Part shown: positions 57,956 to 64,000 of the stretch, one piece after another
Position numbering within the stretch: position 1 is the first letter of the stretch
How the letters are laid out: every line of letters begins with the position of its first letter
Assembly: GCF_017603825.1 (NCBI RefSeq)
Contig: NZ_CP072014.1
Span: 1,674,001 to 1,738,000, forward strand
Direction of reading: 5' to 3'
Source: Arthrobacter crystallopoietes
GTDB lineage: Bacteria > Actinomycetota > Actinomycetes > Actinomycetales > Micrococcaceae
DNA: 64,000 nucleotides
The notes under the pieces: generated by a model
What the model saw: the letters and a program-made list of their open reading frames with translations, nothing else
Database searches by the model: none
Told to the model about the DNA's origin: nothing
Made by a program: the position numbers and the translations under genes

Positions 57956-58636
57956 TCAGTTAACTGGCGGCGGTTGTCGGACGGGCTGCGCGAAGCCGGA
58001 TTCATAGGCTACGATCACGGCCTGGGTCCGGTCACGCACGTTGAGTTTGGACAGGATCGCGCTGATATGCGTCTTGACCGTCTCCACACCAAGGTGCATC
58101 AACAGGGCGATCTCCTGATTGTTGTGCCCCTGGGCCAGCTGGCGCAGGACCGCCGCTTCGCGCCTGCTCAGGCCGGCCTCGGCGATGAGATCCCGTCCCC
58201 GGCTGCCATATTGGGCTACAAGCTCGCGCAACTTCGCTGGATACATAATGGATTCCCCGTGTGCCACCGCGCGTACCGCCTGAATCAGTTCGGCAGGCTT
58301 GGCCCGCTTCAGCAGGAAGCCGTCAGCCCCCGCTTTGAGCGCCTCAAAGACGTAGTCATCGCTTTCGAAGGTGGTGAGGATCAGGATCCGCGGAACGTTA
58401 TGTTCCTGAGGGTTGGCCAGCATCGCCCTAGTGGCCTGTATCCCGTCCATCCGCGGCATCCTGACGTCCATCATGACAAGATCGGGTTCCAGCCGGCGCA
58501 CTTCGGTCCAGGCCTCTGCACCGTCGCCTGCCTCGCCGACGACGGCGAAATCGTCTTCGAGTGACAGGATGGCTGACAGGCCGGAACGGATCAATGGCTC
58601 GTCATCGACGAGAAGAATGCGGATCGGTGCGTTCAC
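57956..58636 (-). CDS. NarL/LuxR-family response regulator
   Basis: A 226-aa two-component regulator. Receiver domain ILLVDDEPLIRSGL with phospho-Asp in DLVMMDVRMPRMDG near 57, TTFESDDYVFEALKAGADGF, and a C-terminal LuxR helix-turn-helix (LSRREAAVLRQLAQGHNNQE; HLGVETVKTHISAILSKLNV). GTG 58636 overlaps the kinase stop, so it is paired with that kinase. Targets unknown. Confidence 0.93.
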   Translation of the reverse strand: MNAPIRILLVDDEPLIRSGLSAILSLEDDFAVVGEAGDGAEAWTEVRRLEPDLVMMDVRMPRMDGIQATRAMLANPQEHNVPRILILTTFESDDYVFEALKAGADGFLLKRAKPAELIQAVRAVAHGESIMYPAKLRELVAQYGSRGRDLIAEAGLSRREAAVLRQLAQGHNNQEIALLMHLGVETVKTHISAILSKLNVRDRTQAVIVAYESGFAQPVRQPPPVN

Positions 58637-59943
58637 CTGGGCCCCTGAATCGACTGCGCCTTATCGCGCTGCTCGCCTTCCGGTTGCCCGGAGTCCAACG
58701 GGAAGCTGGCAACCAGGGACCAGATATTCTTGGTCAGCGACGTTTGTGCGCTGCCGCCGGCGAGCCGGGCACGTTCTGTAATACCGGCCAGACCACGTCC
58801 CCCGCCGCGAAGCTGCGGGACGCCGGAGACGGGGTTGCTCAGGTCCAGGTGCAGCATCTGCGTCTCCGCGCTGATCGTGAGGGTGCATTGCTGCGGGCTG
58901 GCATATTTGAGCACGTTGGTCAGGCCTTCCTGCAGGATCTTGAATGCGGCGGTGGAGACCGCGGGAGGAAGGCGGTCCAACCGGCGCGGGTCGAAGTTCC
59001 GCTCTATCTCCAGCCCCTGCCTGGCGAGCACGTCCAAATAGCCGGACAACTCTGCCAGCGTACCGGCCCCGCCGTCCAGTGAATGGGCGCTGGCGTCCGG
59101 GTCACGCAGGATGCCGATGACGTGGTCCAGCTCAGCCAATGCGGCCCGGCCCGTGTCTGCCACGGCCTGCATCGCCCGTACTGCTGCGTCCGGATCCCGG
59201 GTCAGCAGCGATTGCGCTGCGGTCGCCTGCAGGGTGGTGACCGTCAAGGCATGGCCCACCGAATCGTGCAGTTCACGGGCCAGCTCATTCCGCCGGGCAG
59301 CGGCGCGTTCAGCCTCTTCTTCCAGGGCCAGGCGTTCCGCGGAGGACGGGCCCAGCATGACGCCGGCCCAATGCCGCAGTGCCATGCCCGTCAGGATGGT
59401 GAAGATAACGACCCCGGCGCCCAGCGCCAGGGACCAAAGCACCGCCGTCGTACGGTCGGCGAAGGGGGAGAGGACCGCGGATAGCTGGTCAGCAACCAGG
59501 GTTTGTCCGGTCAGCGGCGTGACGGACAGCGTCACCATGACAGGAATGGCGAACACCGCCGCCACCAAGGTCAGTCCGCCGGCCATCAAATGCACCAGAT
59601 ACCAGGCTGCTCCGCGCCACCGCCGGCCGTGCACTGTGCTATCGATGGGCTCTGGCAGCTCGACGTCCAGCAATTCGCGCACCGCGGTGCGTTCCAACGC
59701 ATGCGTGACGGACAGCAACGCCGGAACTGCAAGCAGCAGAAACAGGAGGATAAAGGCGACGACGGCGGACAGCGGGCCGGCCTTGGGCGAGTCGGCTAGT
59801 TGCGTGCCCCAGATGAAAACCGCGATGTAGGGAACGGCGAGCAGGGCGCCGATCATCATGAACACAAAGTGCCTGAAGACCTGCCCTGCCCGTTTGGCCG
59901 GTGTCCGGCCGGAGTCCGCCATAGGCCCATTCTTGCCTAACAT
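58633..59943 (-). CDS. sensor histidine kinase (DesK/NarX type)
   Basis: A 436-aa kinase with four membrane helices and no periplasmic sensor domain. HisKA_3 dimerisation motif RELHDSVGHALTVTTLQATA near residue 230; N-box LQEGLTNVLKYA and G-box GRGLAGITERARLAGG. With few extracytoplasmic residues it probably senses membrane state or uses the neighbouring membrane protein. Start ATG 59943 or 59922. Coupled to the regulator by GTGA. Confidence 0.88.
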   Translation of the reverse strand: MLGKNGPMADSGRTPAKRAGQVFRHFVFMMIGALLAVPYIAVFIWGTQLADSPKAGPLSAVVAFILLFLLLAVPALLSVTHALERTAVRELLDVELPEPIDSTVHGRRWRGAAWYLVHLMAGGLTLVAAVFAIPVMVTLSVTPLTGQTLVADQLSAVLSPFADRTTAVLWSLALGAGVVIFTILTGMALRHWAGVMLGPSSAERLALEEEAERAAARRNELARELHDSVGHALTVTTLQATAAQSLLTRDPDAAVRAMQAVADTGRAALAELDHVIGILRDPDASAHSLDGGAGTLAELSGYLDVLARQGLEIERNFDPRRLDRLPPAVSTAAFKILQEGLTNVLKYASPQQCTLTISAETQMLHLDLSNPVSGVPQLRGGGRGLAGITERARLAGGSAQTSLTKNIWSLVASFPLDSGQPEGEQRDKAQSIQGPR

Positions 59944-59953
59944 CGATCCGCGG

Positions 59954-61057
59954 TCAGCCATCCAGTCCGCACCGGCCACAGGTTCCGCGGCGTTTGAGGT
60001 AATAGGCGAGTGTCGCCGCACCCAGCAGCGGGCCCCAGAAGATCCACAGTGCCGCCGGGGCGATGGTTCCCCAATTGGTCCAGTCGAAGGGGATGCCGCC
60101 GGTGGCGCCACTGAACCCAAGCCGGATCAGCTCCGCCCCAGCCGGTACAGTGACGACGGCGACGAATGACGCCGGAAGCACGGCCAGCAGGATCGGAATT
60201 CGGCGCCCGCCCAGCAGCGGAACCCGGCGCGGGACGGCCGAACCCCAGTGCTGGATCAGGCCCAGGGTTAGGAGTGTGCCAGCGAAAGCCATGGACGCCA
60301 GGCCGAGGCCGGCATAGACCATGCCGTTCTCCTGCATCCGGTGCAGGAAGTCGGAGCTGATGCCCAGCGGAATTCCTGCCGCCCAGGCGAACCTGATGAT
60401 GGCATAAACGGCCGGGATGGCTGCTGCTGCAATGGTCACGGGTGTGCCCCACCTACCCGCCGATGCAGCGGAAAGCCAGCCGCCGCCGTCGTGCTTGCGG
60501 CCGCATTTGACGCAGGCACCGTAATATTTCCGAACGGCCGTTGCGGCGGTAAACAGCCACAGCCCCACGCCGCCGACGGCCGCCAGTTGATGCAGGAGAA
60601 TGGGCCAGCCCTGCTCGGGCATCGAGGCCAGGACGCCGGGATTCATGATGGCGTTGAAGGCCAGATAGGGCAAATAGCCGAGCAGCGTGAGGATCCGGCT
60701 GTCCACCATGACCAGCAGGACCAGCGCGGTGTAGATGACGGCAAAGGCCGTGGCGGAGATGGCCAGTGCCCGGCCAGGTCTGCGGACCGCGTGGACCGCG
60801 AGGGCGATGAAGCCGCCGATAGCGGCTAAAGCCGGGAGGGTGTAGTTGAGGAGATCGCCCACCGCCCCGTTCAACGGCGCCACGGCTGCGGGGATCTGCG
60901 GATCCTGCAGCGGCAGCCGGTCGCCGTTGAGCAACAAGAGGGCTGCGATTCCCGCATAGAGGAAAGCCGCGGCCGCTGTCGCCAGTGGCATCCGGGTCAT
61001 GACGCCGCCGCCGGCGTCGGTTTTGAGGGGGCGGGAAGGTGCTGAATGAGTAGTCAT
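59954..61057 (-). CDS. multi-helix membrane protein with Cys pairs, upstream of kinase
   Basis: A 367-aa protein with about ten helices. Cytoplasm-like loops contain CVKCGRK in the middle and CGRCG at the C-terminus, two CxxC pairs that could bind zinc or respond to redox. It is first in the three-gene unit with the kinase (10 bases downstream), suggesting it is a sensor partner or target of the system. Start ATG 61057. No family recognised. Confidence 0.75.
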   Translation of the reverse strand: MTTHSAPSRPLKTDAGGGVMTRMPLATAAAAFLYAGIAALLLLNGDRLPLQDPQIPAAVAPLNGAVGDLLNYTLPALAAIGGFIALAVHAVRRPGRALAISATAFAVIYTALVLLVMVDSRILTLLGYLPYLAFNAIMNPGVLASMPEQGWPILLHQLAAVGGVGLWLFTAATAVRKYYGACVKCGRKHDGGGWLSAASAGRWGTPVTIAAAAIPAVYAIIRFAWAAGIPLGISSDFLHRMQENGMVYAGLGLASMAFAGTLLTLGLIQHWGSAVPRRVPLLGGRRIPILLAVLPASFVAVVTVPAGAELIRLGFSGATGGIPFDWTNWGTIAPAALWIFWGPLLGAATLAYYLKRRGTCGRCGLDG

Positions 61058-61145
61058 GACTTCAGTCTTCCCGCGGCGGGCCGGCGGAAGATCCCCCGGC
61101 GGAGCGGACTTGCTCCCCCAAACGGGTGAACTGCCGGGAGCGAAG

Positions 61146-61610
61146 TCAGGTGGTTTCGCCGGCCGTTGCCGGCTCAGCCGGCTGGCCGAAGGCATGGACC
61201 AGCCACGCTCCGAGGTGGTCCCGCCACACCAGAGTGACTACGGCGGCCCCGTCGACCGGATGGCCGCTGCCTGGTGTCCTTCCTGCCGCCCCTGCCGGAA
61301 AGATCCCGACGTAAGCCACTGCCGGATTTCCCGCAGCGGGCTCGGCCACCGGGGCAGTGTCCCAGTCCGGGACATGCTGCAGCTCCCGGGCAGCGGCGCC
61401 GAAATCGCCCCAGTACTCCCCGGAGCCGGGCGCCACCAGGCTTTCGAGCGTGTTCCGGAAATGGGCGGGATCCATCAACGCCTCGCAAAACAGCCGCGCG
61501 ACTTCCGCTGCGTCCTGCAGATTTCCCGACGGTTCCGCCGGTCCGGCGCCGGCCTCTGAGGCGCGGGTGCGGTGGATCCAACGGCTCTGCGGCGGCTGAT
61601 CTTTGTTCAT
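61146..61610 (-). CDS. hypothetical protein, 154 aa
   Basis: A soluble protein starting MNKDQPPQSRWIHRTRASEA; the middle EVARLFCEALMDPAHFRNTL and the end VVTLVWRDHLGAWLVHAFGQ suggest an NTF2/SnoaL-like fold, but the match is weak. ATG 61610. It is 89 bases upstream of the membrane protein/kinase unit. Function not assigned. Confidence 0.6.
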   Translation of the reverse strand: MNKDQPPQSRWIHRTRASEAGAGPAEPSGNLQDAAEVARLFCEALMDPAHFRNTLESLVAPGSGEYWGDFGAAARELQHVPDWDTAPVAEPAAGNPAVAYVGIFPAGAAGRTPGSGHPVDGAAVVTLVWRDHLGAWLVHAFGQPAEPATAGETT

Positions 61611-61741
61611 GCTTTCAGCCTAGGACCCGGCTCCGACCGGATAGCGTTCATTTTGCATCGCATTGCCGACCTCGCCAAAAAGGAGGCGCTGAGCGGTGGC
61701 GGGCGCAAGCGGGCTACATCACCAGCGCGCGGATGCGTCCG

Positions 61742-62089
61742 TTATGCAACCGGATGGCGGCGCGTCTGGTTTACGGCGGGATGACGCCCGTGCCGGGCGG
61801 GCGCATGGGGACGGTGCGGCAGCAGGTGCAAGTACTCGGGATGTTCATACATCGTCTTCTTGACCAGTGCGTCCATGGGACGCACCATCAGTTGCCGGCG
61901 GTGGACACTGTCCAGAGCGCTGATGATCAGGGCGGTGTCCAGGTGTTGGTTTCTGAAGCCCCGGTCGATGGTGGTTTTGAGGAACCAGATTTCTGCACCC
62001 TTGATGCGGTAGGTCAGGGTCCCTGCGACGGTTCCGTCCGAAAAAATGATGAACTGGGAGTGCGTGGGGTCATCGCGAACGGCAGGCAT
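61742..62089 (-). CDS. YjdJ-like small GNAT N-acetyltransferase
   Basis: A 115-aa protein with the compact GNAT_YjdJ pattern: IFSDGTVAGTLTYRIKGAEI, FLKTTIDRGFRNQHLDTALI and MDALVKKTMYEHPEYLHLLP. Acetyl-CoA binding is expected; the substrate is unknown. AGAGGAGA precedes ATG 62089. The last 25 residues are His/Arg/Pro-rich and not part of the fold. Confidence 0.7.
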   Translation of the reverse strand: MPAVRDDPTHSQFIIFSDGTVAGTLTYRIKGAEIWFLKTTIDRGFRNQHLDTALIISALDSVHRRQLMVRPMDALVKKTMYEHPEYLHLLPHRPHAPARHGRHPAVNQTRRHPVA

Positions 62090-62187
62090 CAGAGTCTCCT
62101 CTTGCTTCCGATGGTGCGCAAGGCGCGCGCCAGTTACTGCAGGAGACGCAAAGACCCCGTTGAAGGTTCAGTTGTACAGGAAATAAT

Positions 62188-62586
62188 TTACGACGGCGAC
62201 TGCTTCCCTTCGGGCCCGAAGATGAACTCCTCGGCGTGGGCCACGGCTTTCTTGAAGGAATCATTGCGGAGGGCCAGTTGCCCGACGTCGTCCTGGGTTT
62301 CTGTTTCGATGTACTGCGTGAAACCGGGCCGCAGGACCCAGATGCCGCCGGCAGGCGGCAGATAGAAAACGGCGAAGGACCGGTGCTTGCGGTCATCCTC
62401 CCAGATAGGGACGACGGCGACGGCGGCGCCGGTGTCCACATTAATCCACTGGGCACGGGGACGCGGCTGGTCCTCGTCGAACACACTGGGATTCAGGAAC
62501 GGGGCTGTGCCCTCGCCCCAGCGTTCCTCGAAGCGCTCATGGAAGATGGGAAACAGGGTTGAATCGTAGCGCCGCCAGTTCGACAC
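62188..62586 (-). CDS. hypothetical protein, 132 aa
   Basis: A soluble acidic-aromatic protein starting MSNWRRYDSTLFPIFHERFE. No hydrophobic segment or known motif; VVPIWEDDRKHRSFAVFYLP looks like a beta-rich core. AAAGGA before GTG 62586. It lies downstream of the J-domain gene by 33 bases and may be co-transcribed with it. Confidence 0.65.
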   Translation of the reverse strand: MSNWRRYDSTLFPIFHERFEERWGEGTAPFLNPSVFDEDQPRPRAQWINVDTGAAVAVVPIWEDDRKHRSFAVFYLPPAGGIWVLRPGFTQYIETETQDDVGQLALRNDSFKKAVAHAEEFIFGPEGKQSPS

Positions 62587-62619
62587 TTTGCAGTCCTTTC
62601 TCGTGATTATCGGGTCGCG

Positions 62620-63048
62620 CTAGCCCAGGAACCATCGCCGGACCAGCAGATCAAACACGTCCCGCGGAGGGCGGAGAGGTGAGACCGGAGGGAACAGCCA
62701 GACCGTATCTTTCGGGGACGCCGTCCAGCCCAGGACCACCGGATCCTGGTCCTGCACAGTTACCGCCACATGGCGTCCGCGGGACCTCGGCGGCGTATCC
62801 GGAAGCGTGGGCGCGCGGTGCTTTCCGCGATTGTCGTAGGCCTCCCGGCGGCGAGCGTCGCCCAGCACTCCATAAGCGTCCAGGATGCGGGCCATACTGC
62901 GGGCTGCCGCTCTGGCTGCTTCGGGATCTGCTGAGAGCTGGAGGTCGGGGTGATGCCGGCGCAGCAGCAGACGATAGGCACGGCGGATCTCTTCCTGGTC
63001 TGCGTCGCGGTCCACTCCCAGAACCGCGTAAAGATCCTGGTCTTCCAT
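62620..63048 (-). CDS. J-domain (DnaJ-like) co-chaperone
   Basis: A 142-aa protein: J-domain at residues 4-72 (DLYAVLGVDRDADQEEIRRAY, HHPDLQ with the HPD motif), followed by a 60-residue region of unknown fold ending in DVFDLLVRRWFLG. It lacks the zinc-finger and substrate domains of DnaJ, so it is a specialised DnaK partner. AAGGAG before ATG 63048. Next to hsp20. Confidence 0.86.
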   Translation of the reverse strand: MEDQDLYAVLGVDRDADQEEIRRAYRLLLRRHHPDLQLSADPEAARAAARSMARILDAYGVLGDARRREAYDNRGKHRAPTLPDTPPRSRGRHVAVTVQDQDPVVLGWTASPKDTVWLFPPVSPLRPPRDVFDLLVRRWFLG

Positions 63049-63196
63049 CTCCTTCTCCTCTGCAGGACTGCCGTCCGCACGGAACGAGGGTGCTCAAGGC
63101 GATCAGCGCAGGAAGGGTTGCCCTGCAGCCAGGCAGGGCAACCGCACATCCTGCTTGGGGTGTCAGCCTCCTTGCGTACCTCCGTATTCCTTGGAA

Positions 63197-63619
63197 TTAG
63201 GCGTTGATCTGCTGCTGTGTGTCGCTGCTCTGGATTTCGATCTTGCGGGGCTTGGCCTGCTCACGGATCGGGATCCGGAGAGCCAGCACGCCGGCGTCGT
63301 AATTGGCTGTGACCTTATCCATGTCCAAGGTGTCGCCAAGGATGAGTTGCCGGCTGAAGGTGCCGATAGGCCGCTCCGCGGCTACTACTTCCTTGTCGTC
63401 ATCCAGCCGGGACTTGCGCTCGGCGGCAACGGTGAGAACGTTGCGCTCGACATCCAGCTCAATGGTCGAGGGATCCACGCCGGGCAGGTCGAGTTCCACA
63501 ATGAACTCGTCGCCTTCGCGCCACGCGTCCATCGGCATGGCGGCCGGACGGGTCTGTGTTCCGAAGACCTGCTGGGTCAGCCGGTCGAGCTCCCGGAACG
63601 GATCAGTTCGCATCAACAT
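63197..63619 (-). CDS. hsp20: Hsp20/alpha-crystallin small heat-shock protein
   Basis: A 140-aa sHsp. The alpha-crystallin domain covers about residues 30-125 ([40 protein letters not shown] with the IxI-type end). ATP-independent holdase. AAGGAGG before ATG 63619. It is divergent from a MerR/HspR-like regulator, a standard heat-shock arrangement. Confidence 0.92.
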   Translation of the reverse strand: MLMRTDPFRELDRLTQQVFGTQTRPAAMPMDAWREGDEFIVELDLPGVDPSTIELDVERNVLTVAAERKSRLDDDKEVVAAERPIGTFSRQLILGDTLDMDKVTANYDAGVLALRIPIREQAKPRKIEIQSSDTQQQINA

Positions 63620-63729
63620 GGTTGCCTCCTTCAGTTCTTCTCCCTTAGGTTCGGCAGATTATCTATGTCCACCGACACAGATATTATGACTCTGCGCTAC
63701 AATATTTGCAAGAAGTACGGAGGAAGAAG

Positions 63730-64000
63730 TTGAGCAACGACGACGAGCAGCAGCTGCGGGCGGAGCAAGGCGTCTACGGCATCTCGGTCGCCGCGGACCT
63801 GGTTGGCGTGGGCCAGCAGACTCTGCGGCTCTACGAACGCAAAGGGCTGGTGGAACCGGAGCGCACCGAGGGCGGCACCCGCCGCTACAGCGTGAACGAC
63901 GTGGAGCGGATGCGCCGGATCGGGGAGCTGGTGGACGACGGGCTGAACCTGGCCGGGGTCGACAAAGTCCTGCGGCTCGAGGAAATCAACGCCGCGCTGC
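63730..64000 (+). CDS. MerR/HspR-like regulator (3' end outside window)
   Basis: Starts at TTG 63730, with GGAGG at 63719-63723. The product reads YGISVAADLVGVGQQTLRLY and GLVEPERTEGGTRRYSVNDV, a MerR-family helix-turn-helix of the HspR type, which represses heat-shock genes. Divergent from hsp20, so likely its repressor. I found no clear HAIR site (CTTGAGT-N7-ACTCAAG); an imperfect GATATT/AATATT dyad lies between the genes. Runs off the window. Confidence 0.88.
   Translation, partial: MSNDDEQQLRAEQGVYGISVAADLVGVGQQTLRLYERKGLVEPERTEGGTRRYSVNDVERMRRIGELVDDGLNLAGVDKVLRLEEINAAL

Noticed and set aside
63620-63729. HAIR operator between hsp20 and the HspR-like gene
   Set aside because: No CTTGAGT-N7-ACTCAAG found; only a loose GATATT/AATATT dyad.

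Overview
The window reads as a chromosomal segment of a high-GC Gram-positive bacterium, most likely an Arthrobacter-like member of the Micrococcaceae. The grounds are GC-rich codon use with GTG/TTG starts and clear AGGAGG-type ribosome sites, plus genes typical of Actinobacteria: CarD, a DUF4193 protein, a CE1759-type FMN reductase, a DUF222/13E12-type HNH gene, GAF-ANTAR and DUF4383 proteins, and a desABCD desferrioxamine operon. This is inference from gene content. I saw no rRNA, tRNA, CRISPR array, prophage or replication origin.

Layout. 1-6.1 kb: a truncated metallo-beta-lactamase-fold gene, an FMN reductase, a PPOX flavoprotein and a large nuclease-helicase fusion. 6.1-7.2 kb: a decayed patch with a long inverted repeat and a damaged VapBC-like pair. 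7.2-13.7 kb: a LysR regulator convergent with an MHS transporter/hydrolase pair, an EamA exporter, an M20 amidohydrolase and a SEC-C protein. 13.7-19 kb: a SWIM-SNF2 helicase, a GlgC-like enzyme and an acidic protein. 19-24.4 kb: desABCD, four genes joined by ATGA overlaps behind an iron box. 24.7-29.2 kb: an Nramp-related transporter, an orphan FitA-like antitoxin, a DadA-like oxidase divergent from an Lrp regulator, and a second FMN reductase. 29-41.5 kb: housekeeping and stress genes (SurA-like lipoprotein, GPP34 and App1 divergent pair, CarD, TetR, cspA, DoxX, M50 protease, DUF4193). 42-45 kb: a DUF222/HNH gene broken by a frameshift and by a 1305-bp IS3-family element. 45-46.3 kb: an encapsulin shell with its ferritin-like cargo. 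46.3-53.2 kb: SDR, second cspA, aconitase, GAF-ANTAR and DUF4383. 53-57.7 kb: a membrane-protein cluster (PAP2, CtaG, DUF2243) among small acidic proteins. 57.9-64 kb: a three-gene membrane protein/kinase/regulator unit and a heat-shock end (DnaJ-domain, Hsp20, divergent MerR/HspR-like).

The themes are iron and oxidative stress (siderophore, ferritin nanocompartment, aconitase, FMN reductases, DoxX) and envelope or cold/heat stress. The most novel signals are regulatory. (1) The two cspA genes share a structured leader of about 130 nt, with a terminator-like hairpin plus U6 and a second stem that keeps pairing through compensatory changes. (2) The second FMN reductase and DoxX promoters carry identical paired TTGA-N4-TCAA operators in the same arrangement. 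(3) Promoters of several small acidic-protein genes share a fixed-spacing element.

Stretches over 300 bases without an assigned gene: 6082-6573 holds the inverted repeat and a terminator-like hairpin; 24401-24771 holds the iron box and the divergent des/Nramp promoters; 40847-41150 holds the shared element and a sigma70-type promoter.
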